A DNA stretch of 64,000 nt from contig NZ_CP016948.1 in assembly GCF_001642805.2 (NCBI RefSeq), positions 4,278,001 through 4,342,000 of the forward strand, read 5' to 3'. The DNA comes from Serratia surfactantfaciens (GTDB lineage Bacteria > Pseudomonadota > Gammaproteobacteria > Enterobacterales > Enterobacteriaceae). Both the position numbers and the translations under genes were made by a program. Shown piece after piece: positions 1 to 8,644 of this stretch. The notes below the pieces were generated by a model that had not been told where the DNA came from, did not search any database, and was given only the letters and a program-made list of their open reading frames with translations. Numbering within the stretch: the first letter of the stretch is position 1; every line of letters starts with the position of its first letter.

Positions 1-286
1 TTTTCCCCTGCACCAGCTGGAACAGGATCAGCGTCATCCACACCGCCACGATCGCGCCGCTGCCCATCAACACGGCGGCGGAGGTCTTGCCGCTCCAGGC
101 GGCCGCCACATCCGTGGCCAGACCCATCACGCCCGCCAGCCCCAGCGTCAGGCATACCATCAGCAACATGACATTGCCGACGCCCGGCGGCGATAGCCGC
201 TGGCCCGGCGTCAGGAAATGCTGTTCCAGCTGCGTATCTACGCCGGCGAACAGCGCACTATCACGCGCCGCGATTTGTTTTTCCAT
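1..286 (-). CDS. Unrecognised small membrane protein, 3' end cut by window edge
   Basis: An open frame read leftwards from an ATG at 284-286 runs off the window with no stop in 95 codons. The product begins MEKQIAARDS. It has a hydrophilic N-terminus of about 40 residues, then two hydrophobic stretches (about residues 48-68 and 75-92) that look like membrane helices. It lies 53 bp downstream of ilvA on the same strand and may be cotranscribed. The start is uncertain: GGGAG abuts the ATG with no spacer, and in-frame TTG and GTG codons lie upstream at about 316 and 334. I do not recognise the family and assign no function. Confidence 0.45.
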   Translation of the reverse strand, partial: MEKQIAARDSALFAGVDTQLEQHFLTPGQRLSPPGVGNVMLLMVCLTLGLAGVMGLATDVAAAWSGKTSAAVLMGSGAIVAVWMTLILFQLVQGK

Positions 287-339
287 CTCCCGGCCATCTA
301 TCGCTAAGCGGGACAACCGGCCGGATAAACACACCGGAC

Positions 340-1884
340 TCACCCCTGCAAAAAGAAGCGGAACGCCGGGTTGTCGGTTTCGTCGTGGCAATCGTAGCCC
401 AGCGCCTGCAGGTGCCGCTCGAATTCCGGCTCGGATTGCGCCAGTTCGAAGGCCGCCAACACCCGGCCGAAGTCGGTGCCGTGGCTGCGGTAATGGAACA
501 GCGAAATGTTCCAGTGCGCGCCCAGCGTCTGCAGGAACTTCAGCAGCGCGCCCGGCGACTCCGGAAACTCAAAGCTGTACAGCCGCTCGCGCAGCGGCTT
601 CGACGGACGCCCGCCCACCATGTAGCGCACGTGCAGCTTGGCCATCTCGTCGTCCGACAGATCCACCACCTGATAACCGCCGGCGTTGAGCTCGTCGATG
701 ATCTCCCGCCGCTCGGCGTGGCCGCGCGTCAGACGCACGCCGACAAAGATGCAGGCGTTGTCGGCATCGGCGTAACGGTAGTTGAACTCGGTCACCGAGC
801 GGCCACCCAGCAGCTGGCAAAACTTGAGGAAGCTGCCCTGCTGTTCCGGAATGGTCACCGCCAGCAGCGCTTCGCGTTGTTCGCCCAGTTCGCAACGTTC
901 GGAAACGTAACGCAGGCCGTGGAAGTTGAGGTTGGCGCCGGACAGCACATGCGCCAGACGCTCGCCCTGAATGTTGTGCTGCTGGACGTACTTTTTCAGC
1001 CCCGCCAGCGCCAGCGCGCCGGAAGGTTCGGCAATCGCACGCACGTCCTCGAACAGATCTTTGACCGCCGCGCAGATGGCGTCGCTGTCCACGGTGATCA
1101 CGTCGTCCAGATATTCACGGCACAGGCGGAAGGTTTCTTCGCCGATGCGCTTCACCGCCACGCCTTCGGCGAACAGCCCGACGCGCGCCAGATCCACCGG
1201 ATGGCCGGCATCCAACGCCGCGCGCAGGCAGGCGGAGTCTTCCGCCTCGACGCCAATCACCTTGATCTGCGGCATCAGTTGCTTGATCAGCACCGCCACC
1301 CCGGCGGCCAGGCCGCCGCCGCCGACCGGCACGAAGACCCGATCCAGATGCGCGTCTTGCTGCAGCAGCTCCATCGCCAGCGTGCCCTGCCCGGCGATCA
1401 CCGTCGGGTGATCGAACGGCGGCACGAAGGTCATGCCCTGTTGTTGGGAAAGCTCGATCGCCTTCGCTTTAGCCTCATCGAAATTGGCGCCGTGCAGCAG
1501 CACTTCGCCGCCGAAGCCGCGCACCGCATCCACCTTGATATCTGCGGTGGACACTGGCATTACGATCAGCGTTTTGATCCCCAGCCGTTTACCGGAGAAG
1601 GCAACGCCCTGCGCGTGGTTGCCGGCCGAAGCCGTCACGACGCCGCGCGCCTTCTGCTCTTCGTCCAGCCCGGCGATCATCGCATAGGCCCCGCGCAGCT
1701 TGAAGCTGTGCACCGGTTGGCGATCTTCGCGCTTCACCAAAATGGTGTTGCCGAGGCGCGAAGAGATTTTGCTCATGGCCTGCAACGGGGTGACCTGCGC
1801 CACCTCGTAGACCGGCGAGCGCAGCACCGCTCGCAGATATTCCGCGCCGCACGGGGCGCTGGGTAGGGGTTGAGAGACCGCCAT
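340..1884 (-). CDS. ilvA: Threonine ammonia-lyase (threonine deaminase), biosynthetic
   Basis: IlvA converts L-threonine to 2-oxobutanoate, the committed step of isoleucine synthesis, using PLP in the cytoplasm. The protein has 514 residues, the E. coli length. The PLP lysine is Lys62 in HSFKLRGAYAM, and the glycine-rich phosphate-binding loop reads VGGGGLAAG. Residues from about 330 form the tandem ACT-like regulatory domain through which isoleucine inhibits and valine activates in this family. I chose the ATG at 1882-1884, preceded by GGGGAT; an upstream in-frame extension is arginine-rich and overlaps ilvD. It is the last ilv gene, 4 bp after the ilvD stop. Confidence 0.97.
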   Translation of the reverse strand: MAVSQPLPSAPCGAEYLRAVLRSPVYEVAQVTPLQAMSKISSRLGNTILVKREDRQPVHSFKLRGAYAMIAGLDEEQKARGVVTASAGNHAQGVAFSGKRLGIKTLIVMPVSTADIKVDAVRGFGGEVLLHGANFDEAKAKAIELSQQQGMTFVPPFDHPTVIAGQGTLAMELLQQDAHLDRVFVPVGGGGLAAGVAVLIKQLMPQIKVIGVEAEDSACLRAALDAGHPVDLARVGLFAEGVAVKRIGEETFRLCREYLDDVITVDSDAICAAVKDLFEDVRAIAEPSGALALAGLKKYVQQHNIQGERLAHVLSGANLNFHGLRYVSERCELGEQREALLAVTIPEQQGSFLKFCQLLGGRSVTEFNYRYADADNACIFVGVRLTRGHAERREIIDELNAGGYQVVDLSDDEMAKLHVRYMVGGRPSKPLRERLYSFEFPESPGALLKFLQTLGAHWNISLFHYRSHGTDFGRVLAAFELAQSEPEFERHLQALGYDCHDETDNPAFRFFLQG

Positions 1885-1888
1885 GCGT

Positions 1889-3739
1889 TTATCCCCCCAG
1901 TTTGCTCTTGTCGCGCACAGCGCCTTTGTCGGCGCTGGTGGCCAACGAGGCGTAGGCGCGCAGCGCGAAGGACACCTGACGCTCACGGTTTTTTGGCGTC
2001 CAGGCCGCGTCGCCGCGCGCCAGTTCCGCCTCACGCCGCGCCGCCAGCTCCTGCTCGCTGACATCCAGCTGGATACCGCGATGAGGAATGTCGATCGCGA
2101 TCATGTCGCCGTCCTGCACCAGGGCGATCAGGCCGCCGTTAGCTGCTTCCGGCGAGGCGTGGCCGATGGACAGCCCGGAGGTGCCGCCGGAGAAACGCCC
2201 GTCGGTGATCAGCGCGCACGCCTTGCCCAGCCCCATCGATTTCAGGTAGGTGGTTGGGTACAGCATTTCCTGCATGCCCGGCCCGCCTTTCGGCCCTTCG
2301 TAGCGGATCACCACCACGTCGCCCGCCACCACTTTACCGCCGAGGATCGCTTCTACCGCATCATCCTGGCTTTCGTACACCTTGGCCGGGCCGCGGAAGG
2401 TGAGGATTTCTTTGTCTACACCGGCGGTTTTGACGATACAGCCGTTTTCCGCCAGGTTGCCGTACAGCACCGCCAACCCACCGTCCTGACTGTAGGCGTG
2501 TTCACGGGTGCGGATGCAGCCTTCCTTGCGGTCGGTGTCCAGCGAATCCCAGCGGCAGTCCTGAGAGAATGCCTGCGTGGTGCGGATGCCGGCCGGCCCG
2601 GCGGAGTACATTTTCTTGACGCTTTCGTCGCGGGTCAGCATCACGTCGTAGGCTTCCAGCGTCTGCGGCAGGGTCAGCCCCAACACGTTGTTCACCTCAC
2701 GGTTCAGCAAACCGGCGCGATCCAGCTCGCCGAGGATGCCGATCACCCCACCGGCGCGGTGCACGTCTTCCATGTGGTATTTCTGCGTGCTCGGCGCCAC
2801 CTTGCACAGGTGCGGCACTTTGCGCGACAGGCGATCGATGTCCTCCATGGTGAAGTCCACCTCGCCTTCTTGCGCCGAAGCCAGCAGGTGCAGCACGGTG
2901 TTGGTCGAACCGCCCATGGCGATATCCAGCGTCATGGCGTTTTCAAACGCCGCCTTGTTGGCGATATTGCGCGGCAACGCGCTGGCGTCGTCCTGCTCGT
3001 AATAACGTTTGGTCAGCTCGACGATGCGTTTGCCGGCGTTGAGGAACAATTCCTTGCGATCGGCATGGGTGGCCAGCAGCGAGCCGTTGCCCGGCTGCGA
3101 CAGGCCCAGTGCTTCGGTCAGGCAGTTCATCGAGTTGGCGGTGAACATGCCGGAGCAGGAACCACAGGTCGGGCAGGCGGAACGTTCTATCTGCTCGCTG
3201 TCGGCGTCGCTGACGTTCGGGTTGGCCCCCTGGATCATGGCGTCCACCAGATCCAGTTTGATGATCTGGTTGGAGAGTTTGGTCTTGCCGGCCTCCATCG
3301 GGCCGCCAGAGACGAAGATCACCGGAATGTTCAGGCGCAACGCCGCCATCAGCATGCCCGGGGTGATTTTGTCGCAGTTGGAGATGCACACCATCGCGTC
3401 GGCGCAGTGGGCGTTCACCATGTATTCAACCGAATCGGCGATCAGCTCGCGCGACGGCAGGGAATAGAGCATGCCGCCGTGGCCCATGGCGATGCCGTCA
3501 TCCACCGCGATGGTGTTGAACTCTTTGGCCACGCCGCCGGAGGCTTCGATCTGTTCAGCAACCAGCTTGCCCAGATCGCGCAGATGCACGTGGCCCGGGA
3601 CGAACTGGGTGAAGGAGTTGACCACGGCGATGATCGGCTTGCCGAAATCGGCGTCGGTCATCCCGGTCGCGCGCCACAAGGCGCGGGCACCCGCCATATT
3701 GCGGCCGTGGGTGGTGGTGGCGGAACGGTACTTAGGCAT
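1889..3739 (-). CDS. ilvD: Dihydroxy-acid dehydratase
   Basis: IlvD dehydrates 2,3-dihydroxy-isovalerate and 2,3-dihydroxy-3-methylvalerate to the 2-oxo acids in valine and isoleucine synthesis. The protein has 616 residues, as in E. coli. Cysteines consistent with the iron-sulfur cluster are visible in [11 protein letters not shown] (about residue 122) and [12 protein letters not shown] (about 193-204). The C-terminal signature [14 protein letters not shown] is present. It sits between ilvE (106 bp upstream, with a hairpin in the gap) and ilvA. Fe-S dehydratases of this family are oxidant-sensitive, which is family knowledge and not something the sequence shows. Confidence 0.98.
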   Translation of the reverse strand: MPKYRSATTTHGRNMAGARALWRATGMTDADFGKPIIAVVNSFTQFVPGHVHLRDLGKLVAEQIEASGGVAKEFNTIAVDDGIAMGHGGMLYSLPSRELIADSVEYMVNAHCADAMVCISNCDKITPGMLMAALRLNIPVIFVSGGPMEAGKTKLSNQIIKLDLVDAMIQGANPNVSDADSEQIERSACPTCGSCSGMFTANSMNCLTEALGLSQPGNGSLLATHADRKELFLNAGKRIVELTKRYYEQDDASALPRNIANKAAFENAMTLDIAMGGSTNTVLHLLASAQEGEVDFTMEDIDRLSRKVPHLCKVAPSTQKYHMEDVHRAGGVIGILGELDRAGLLNREVNNVLGLTLPQTLEAYDVMLTRDESVKKMYSAGPAGIRTTQAFSQDCRWDSLDTDRKEGCIRTREHAYSQDGGLAVLYGNLAENGCIVKTAGVDKEILTFRGPAKVYESQDDAVEAILGGKVVAGDVVVIRYEGPKGGPGMQEMLYPTTYLKSMGLGKACALITDGRFSGGTSGLSIGHASPEAANGGLIALVQDGDMIAIDIPHRGIQLDVSEQELAARREAELARGDAAWTPKNRERQVSFALRAYASLATSADKGAVRDKSKLGG

Positions 3740-3767
3740 GCTCTTTTCACTCCAAATGTATTTATGA

Positions 3768-3789
3768 CAGGCGGCGAACGAACCGCCTG
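3768..3789 (-). other. Intercistronic hairpin between ilvE and ilvD
   Basis: A 7-bp perfect inverted repeat, CAGGCGG and CCGCCTG, encloses an 8-nt loop in the 106-bp ilvE-ilvD gap. No U-tract follows on the transcribed strand, so an mRNA-stabilising or processing role fits better than termination. This is inference. Confidence 0.4.
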
Positions 3790-3845
3790 GATATTCTTAT
3801 CTTGTCTGTCTTGTCGTCCGCCACGCTGCGCGGCGAGCCTTGTCG

Positions 3846-4772
3846 TTAAGGGTTTACCGGATCCAGCCAGCCGTACTTGTCTTCCGTCTTGCCGGTGAAC
3901 AGGCCGAAGAACGCCTCCTGAATCTGTTTGGTCACCGGGCCACGTTTACCGATACCGACCTGAATGCCGTCCACGCTGCGCACCGGCGTGATCTCCGCCG
4001 CGGTGCCGGACATGAACACTTCATCGGCCAGATACAGCGATTCGCGCGACAGCACCTGCTCGCGCACTTCGAAGCCCATGTCTTTCGCCAGCTTGATGAT
4101 CGCATCGCGGGTGATGCCCGGCAGCGCCGACGAGGTGAACGGCGGGGTGTAGATCACGCCGTCTTTCACCTGGAACAGGTTCTCGCCCGCCCCTTCGGAA
4201 ATGTAACCGTGCACGTCGAGCGCGATGCCTTCCTGATAGCCGTGGCGGCGCGCTTCGCTGCCCACCAGCAGGGAGGAGAGATAGTTGCCGCCGGCTTTGG
4301 CCGCGGTCGGGATGGTGTTCGGCGCCGCGCGGTGCCAAGAGGAGACCATCGCATCGATACCTTGCTCCAGCGCCTCTTCACCCAGGTACGCGCCCCAAGG
4401 AAACGCCGCGATAATCACGTCCGTTTTATAACCGGCCGGCGGGTTGACGCCCATGCCGACATCGCCGACGAACACCAGCGGGCGAATGTACGCGCTGACC
4501 AGGTTGTTCTTGCGCAGCGTGGCGCGGCAGGCTTCCATCAGCTCGTCGACGCTTTGCGAAACCGGCATGCGGTAGATTTTCGCCGAGTCGTGCAGACGCT
4601 GCATGTGCTCGCGATGGCGAAACACCACCGGCCCCAAGTGCGAGTCGTAGCAGCGCACGCCTTCAAATACCGACGTACCGTAATGCAGCGCGTGCGACAT
4701 CACGTGCACTTTGGCCTCGGCCCAAGGAACCATCTCACCATTGAACCAAATGTAATCGGCTTTCTTTGTCAT
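3846..4772 (-). CDS. ilvE: Branched-chain amino-acid aminotransferase
   Basis: IlvE performs the last step of valine, leucine and isoleucine synthesis, transferring the amino group from glutamate to the branched 2-oxo acids. It is a fold-type IV PLP enzyme of 308 residues, one fewer than E. coli. The PLP lysine is about Lys159 in TAAKAGGNYL. The signature stretch EGAGENLF and the phosphate-binding SGTAAEITPV near residue 257 are present. It follows ilvM by 23 bp within the ilv operon and shares the upstream leader control. Confidence 0.98.
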   Translation of the reverse strand: MTKKADYIWFNGEMVPWAEAKVHVMSHALHYGTSVFEGVRCYDSHLGPVVFRHREHMQRLHDSAKIYRMPVSQSVDELMEACRATLRKNNLVSAYIRPLVFVGDVGMGVNPPAGYKTDVIIAAFPWGAYLGEEALEQGIDAMVSSWHRAAPNTIPTAAKAGGNYLSSLLVGSEARRHGYQEGIALDVHGYISEGAGENLFQVKDGVIYTPPFTSSALPGITRDAIIKLAKDMGFEVREQVLSRESLYLADEVFMSGTAAEITPVRSVDGIQVGIGKRGPVTKQIQEAFFGLFTGKTEDKYGWLDPVNP

Positions 4773-4795
4773 TGTTATTTATCCTTCTCGGCGCC

Positions 4796-5053
4796 TCAGG
4801 CGCGTATTTGTTGTGATGTTGGCTGCTGGATCTCGACGCAGGAGACGTCCATCAGCTTGCTTAATTGAGATGACAACAAGGCGACCGGACGCGGGCTGGC
4901 AACAGTCAATTCGATATTGATGCTGTCGGCGTTGGCCGGGGAAACCATATTCATAGCACAAACCTGAAAGCCGCGATGACGCACGATCCGCAATACGCGC
5001 TCTAACATTTCGGGGCGAAAACGCGCCTGGATCGAGAGTTGATGCTGCATCAT
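4796..5053 (-). CDS. ilvM: Acetolactate synthase II, small regulatory subunit
   Basis: IlvM is the regulatory subunit of acetohydroxyacid synthase II, partner of IlvG. It is a single ACT-type domain of 85 residues (E. coli 87) beginning [11 protein letters not shown]. Its start codon overlaps the end of ilvG by 4 nt, implying translational coupling and balanced subunit synthesis. AHAS II is valine-resistant in E. coli, so an intact pair here predicts valine-tolerant isoleucine synthesis (family knowledge). Confidence 0.96.
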   Translation of the reverse strand: MMQHQLSIQARFRPEMLERVLRIVRHRGFQVCAMNMVSPANADSINIELTVASPRPVALLSSQLSKLMDVSCVEIQQPTSQQIRA

Positions 5054-6696
5054 GATATTTCCTCCAACATGGTTTCGTTGCCGGCGCCCGGCGGCACCAG
5101 CGGCCAGACGTTTTCGAGTTCGTCGATAGAGACCTGCAGCAGATAAGGGCCTTCGGTGTTGAACAGCGCCTCGAGCGCGCCCTCCACCTGATCCTTGCGG
5201 CTGATGCGCTGGCCGGGAATGCCGAAGGCGGCGGCCAGCATCAGGAAGTCGGGGTTATCGGACAGGTTGGTTTCGCTGTAGCGGCCATCGAAGAACAACT
5301 GCTGCCATTGACGCACCATCCCGAGGCGCTGGTTGTCCAGCAGCACGATTTTGAGCGGCAGCTGCTTGCGCTTGATGGTGCCCAATTCCTGCACGTTCAT
5401 CATGAAGGAGCCATCGCCCGAGACGCAGATCACCGTATCTTGCGGGCGGGCAATCTGAGCGCCTACCGCGGCCGGCACGCCGAATCCCATGGTGCCGAGG
5501 CCGCTGGAGGTGATGAAATTCTCCGGGCGCTCGAACGTCATGTGCTGAGCGCTCCACATCTGGTGCTGACCGACGTCGGTGGTCACTACGCTGTTGGCCG
5601 GCTTGCGGTCAGACAGCTGGCGCAAGAACAGCGGCGCAAAGATCGGCTGGCCGGGGTGATCGTAGCGGCAGGCGTGCTCGGCTTTCAGCGCCGTTACCCG
5701 CTGCTGCCAGGCGGCGATGTTCAGCGGGCGCTGCAACGCCGGCAACAATGCTTTCAGATCGCCCTGCAGAGCCACATGCGCCTGGCGCAGTTTGCTCATC
5801 TCCGCCGGATCGATATCCATGTGGATCACTTTGGCATGCGGCGCGAAGGCGTTCAGTTTGCCGGTCACGCGATCATCGAAACGCGCGCCGACGGCGATCA
5901 GCAGATCGCACTCCTGCACCGCCAGGTTGGCGGCCTTGGCGCCATGCATGCCCAGCATGCCGAGGTACAGCGGATCTTGCGCATCCGGCGCGCCCAGCCC
6001 CTTCAGGGTGGCGACGTTCGGCATGCGGGTCACGGCGATGAACTCGCGCAGCGCCGGCACCGCCTGCGCCATGCCCACTCCGCCGCCGACGTACAGCATC
6101 GGTTTGTGCGCCTGCGCCAGCAGCTCGGCCGCCTCCGCCAACGCCGCCGCCGGAAACGCCGGCGCTTCATCGACCGGCATCAGGTGCGGATGCAAGTCGC
6201 CCTGCGCCAGCTGGATGTCTTTCGGGATATCGATCAGCACCGGGCCAGGGCGGCCGCCGGCGGCGATGGCGAACGCTTCCGCCATAATGCCCGGCAAGGC
6301 GTCCAGCGACTCCACCAGGAAACTGTGCTTGGTGCAGGCCAGAGACAGGCCGAGAACATCGATCTCCTGAAAGGCATCGGTGCCGATCAGCGCGGAACCC
6401 ACCTGACCGGTGATGGCGACAACGGGAACGGAATCGAGCAGCGCATCAGCCAGGCCGGTGATCAGGTTAGTGGCGCCGGGGCCGGAAGTGGCGATGCAAA
6501 CGCCGACGTTGCCGGTGGCGCGGGCGTAGCCGATGGCGGCCATGGCGGCGCCCTGTTCATGGCGGCACAGCAGGTGTTCCACACCACCGTCATACAGCGC
6601 ATCGTACACCGGCATGATTGCCCCACCCGGATAGCCGAATACGGTATCCACTCCCTGCGCACGCAACGCTTGAACTACCCACTGAGCGCCATTCAT
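5050..6696 (-). CDS. ilvG: Acetolactate synthase II, large catalytic subunit
   Basis: IlvG condenses pyruvate with pyruvate or 2-oxobutanoate, using thiamine diphosphate and FAD, to start valine or isoleucine synthesis. The protein has 548 residues. The catalytic glutamate lies near residue 47 in [10 protein letters not shown], and the ThDP-binding motif [15 protein letters not shown] is near 428-442. The frame is intact, unlike E. coli K-12, where ilvG carries a frameshift. It is the first structural gene after the ilvL leader, and its stop overlaps ilvM. Confidence 0.98.
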   Translation of the reverse strand: MNGAQWVVQALRAQGVDTVFGYPGGAIMPVYDALYDGGVEHLLCRHEQGAAMAAIGYARATGNVGVCIATSGPGATNLITGLADALLDSVPVVAITGQVGSALIGTDAFQEIDVLGLSLACTKHSFLVESLDALPGIMAEAFAIAAGGRPGPVLIDIPKDIQLAQGDLHPHLMPVDEAPAFPAAALAEAAELLAQAHKPMLYVGGGVGMAQAVPALREFIAVTRMPNVATLKGLGAPDAQDPLYLGMLGMHGAKAANLAVQECDLLIAVGARFDDRVTGKLNAFAPHAKVIHMDIDPAEMSKLRQAHVALQGDLKALLPALQRPLNIAAWQQRVTALKAEHACRYDHPGQPIFAPLFLRQLSDRKPANSVVTTDVGQHQMWSAQHMTFERPENFITSSGLGTMGFGVPAAVGAQIARPQDTVICVSGDGSFMMNVQELGTIKRKQLPLKIVLLDNQRLGMVRQWQQLFFDGRYSETNLSDNPDFLMLAAAFGIPGQRISRKDQVEGALEALFNTEGPYLLQVSIDELENVWPLVPPGAGNETMLEEIS

Positions 6697-6783
6697 AGTT
6701 ATTTCCCCGCCTTACTTCGACAACCGCAGGATTTTGTTCTGTTTTTCATCTTCCGCCCCTTGCTCCACTTTTCTCTTGCCAAT

Positions 6784-6814
6784 AAAAAACCCCCGGACCT
6801 GACGGTGCGGGGGT
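6784..6814 (-). terminator. ilv operon attenuator terminator
   Basis: Read on the minus strand, five C's and five G's enclose a 14-nt loop, followed by six T's, 24 nt after the ilvL stop codon and before ilvG. This is the transcription terminator half of a classical leader-peptide attenuator. Alternative pairing with the leader-peptide region was not folded. Confidence 0.9.
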
Positions 6815-6838
6815 TCTCTTGCGATTCCGGCTTGTTTG

Positions 6839-6937
6839 CTAAGCCTTTCTTCGTCCAAGTGCAGCCCCGCACGGTGGGATAATAATCACCACCACGCTAA
6901 TCACGACTAGGCTAATCACTTGGGCAAAGGCTTTCAT
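6839..6937 (-). CDS. ilvL: ilv operon leader peptide
   Basis: This 32-codon ORF encodes a peptide starting MKAFAQVISLVV and ending GRRKA, with the run VVISVVVIIIPPCGAALG in between. Thirteen of 32 residues are Val, Ile or Leu, including VVVIII in a row. Length and C-terminal half match the E. coli ilvL peptide as I recall it. Ribosome stalling at these codons when charged tRNA is scarce would prevent the attenuator at 6784-6814 from forming. It has its own promoter about 45 bp upstream. Confidence 0.93.
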   Translation of the reverse strand: MKAFAQVISLVVISVVVIIIPPCGAALGRRKA

Positions 6938-6979
6938 AATGGGTTTGTTCACTGTGCTCATTCAGAACTAATGCTTACA

Positions 6980-7009
6980 GAGGTACCACAGCCGCGCGCG
7001 ACATGACAA
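6980..7009 (-). promoter_or_regulatory. ilvLGMEDA promoter (sigma-70 type)
   Basis: On the minus strand, TTGTCA (7004-7009) and TACCTC (6980-6985) are separated by 18 bp, upstream of the ilvL start at 6937. The -35 is good and the -10 is poor, and placement by analogy to the E. coli ilv promoter supports it. Confidence 0.55.
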
Positions 7010-7070
7010 CACTTTTTTTGCGTTATTATTCGGCGCAATCTGGTCATACCTCATGCGGATCGCCCGGATT

Positions 7071-8303
7071 TCATACGTTGGCGCGCATGCCCGGATTTTT
7101 CACCGCGCCGGTGATGGCCTTGCCGCGCGTATCCTTGCCGAAGAACACCAACAGGGCGATCGCTACCGCTACCGTGCCGGCGACGATCGCCATCGCCAGG
7201 CCGTAATTATGCCCATGATGCTCGGCGATGCTGGCTTGCAACGTGGCGTTGACCGAGGCGATCAGGTTGCCCAGCTGATACACGAACCCCGGCAGCACCG
7301 CGCGGGTGTTGGCCGGCACCAGCTCGGTCAGGTAGGTCGGCACTACGCCCCAGGCGCCTTGCACCATGAACTGCATCAGGAAAGCGCCGAGCCCCAACAT
7401 CAGCGAACCGCTGGAAAACGCCCACAGCGGGATCACCGGCAATGCCAGCAGCGCGGCGATGATGATCGCTTTTTTCCGGCCGATTTTTTCCGACAACGAA
7501 CCGAAGAATACGCCACCGATAATTGATGCGATATTGTAGCTAATGGCAATGATACTGACGGTTTTAGGATCGAAACCGTGCTGAACTTTCAGAAACACCG
7601 GATACAGATCCTGGGTGCCGTGGGAGAAGAAATTGAACGCCGCCATCAGCAACACCAGATAGCAGCACAGCTTCCAGTGGCTCTTCAGCACCGGCAGCAA
7701 GGCGGTGCTCTCTTTACGCTCACGTGCCGCCAGCCACACCGGCGACTCGTGCACGCAATAATAAATAAACGGCAGCAGCAGGATCGGTGCCGCGCCGATG
7801 ACGAACATGCCGCGCCAGCCGACCGTTTCGAACAGCAGGCCATAGGCCACCGCCGCCAGCAAATAACCGAACGGATAACCGGCCTGGAAAATGCCCGACA
7901 TCAGCCCGCGCGAGCGGTCCGGTATGGTTTCCATCGCCAATGACGACGCCACGCCCCAGATACCGCCCATCGCAACGCCGTACAGCACCCGCAACAGCAA
8001 AAAGACCGTCAGCGAAGGTGCGGCGGCGGAAAGCAGTTCAAACACCGAGAAGAAGACGATATTCAGCATCAGGATCGGCTTGCGGCCATATTTTTCCGCC
8101 GCTCGCCCAAAGATCAGCGCGCCTATTGGCCGCACCGCCAGCGTGAGAAGAATGGCCAACGTGACCTGCTCCAGGCCGACGTGAAAGGATTGTGCGATAT
8201 CGCTGAGCAAGAATACCAGCACGAAAAAATCGAAAGCGTCGAGCGTCCAGCTTGAAAAGCTGGCGATTGCCGCGTTGCGTTGCAGCGAGGTCCAACCAAA
8301 CAT
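7071..8303 (-). CDS. MFS transporter, sialate/lactate:H+ symporter (SHS/JEN1-like) family
   Basis: This 410-residue polytopic protein has about 12 hydrophobic helices. It carries the MFS loop motif variants GRAAEKYGRKPIL (after helix 2) and GSLSEKIGRKKAI (after helix 8). The start FGWTSLQRNA and the WTLDAFDFFV helix resemble the SHS family of carboxylate:proton symporters, which includes NanT and lactate permeases. The substrate cannot be read from sequence; a monocarboxylate is a guess. It stands alone between the ilv promoter and comM, in an interval where E. coli has no transporter, so it is a lineage-specific insertion. No regulator gene is adjacent. Confidence 0.8.
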   Translation of the reverse strand: MFGWTSLQRNAAIASFSSWTLDAFDFFVLVFLLSDIAQSFHVGLEQVTLAILLTLAVRPIGALIFGRAAEKYGRKPILMLNIVFFSVFELLSAAAPSLTVFLLLRVLYGVAMGGIWGVASSLAMETIPDRSRGLMSGIFQAGYPFGYLLAAVAYGLLFETVGWRGMFVIGAAPILLLPFIYYCVHESPVWLAARERKESTALLPVLKSHWKLCCYLVLLMAAFNFFSHGTQDLYPVFLKVQHGFDPKTVSIIAISYNIASIIGGVFFGSLSEKIGRKKAIIIAALLALPVIPLWAFSSGSLMLGLGAFLMQFMVQGAWGVVPTYLTELVPANTRAVLPGFVYQLGNLIASVNATLQASIAEHHGHNYGLAMAIVAGTVAVAIALLVFFGKDTRGKAITGAVKNPGMRANV

Positions 8304-8644
8304 AGTGTTATCCCTACCGTAGAGTACGAAGTCAGGAGATTTAGCGGCTGCCGGGCGGAATGCGGCGGCGGTCGGAGTGTGTCAAAGAAGTGATTTTTCT
8401 TTTAATCAATTGTTAAATACACCCATTAAGCCTATGGGTGCAATGCGTCTGGGCCGCTAATGTGTTGCAGGCTTCAGCGAATTGTTAATGGGTATTGCCG
8501 CAGGCTGCGAGGCAGCTCGCACAATCTTATTCGCTTCGATGAAAATCGGTGATTAGGCTGCGAACATCATGGAAAAATTACCAATAACGCCGCGCGCCGC
8601 CAGGATGAATCGCGCATCATGTCGCCCTCAGCAAGGAGAGCAAT
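8304..8644. promoter_or_regulatory. Divergent intergenic region of the MFS gene and comM, with repeated CCCAT motifs
   Basis: This 341-bp AT-richer gap separates two divergent genes and holds no gene I can support. CACCCAT at 8420-8426 pairs with ATGGGTG at 8434-8440 (7-nt spacer), and a third copy, TTAATGGGT, lies at 8485-8493, inverted relative to ACCCATTAA at 8421-8429. These could be operator half-sites for the transporter. AAGGAG at 8634-8639 is the comM ribosome binding site. Confidence 0.4.

Noticed and set aside
385..3898. Long plus-strand open frames opposite ilvA and ilvD
   Set aside because: They are GC-rich antisense frames with no ribosome site and compositions dominated by His, Arg and Ala; the minus-strand genes have full family motifs.
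8304..8644. Small RNA or tRNA gene between the MFS gene and comM
   Set aside because: I found no tRNA arms, no terminator with T-run and no clear promoter pair that would define a transcript.
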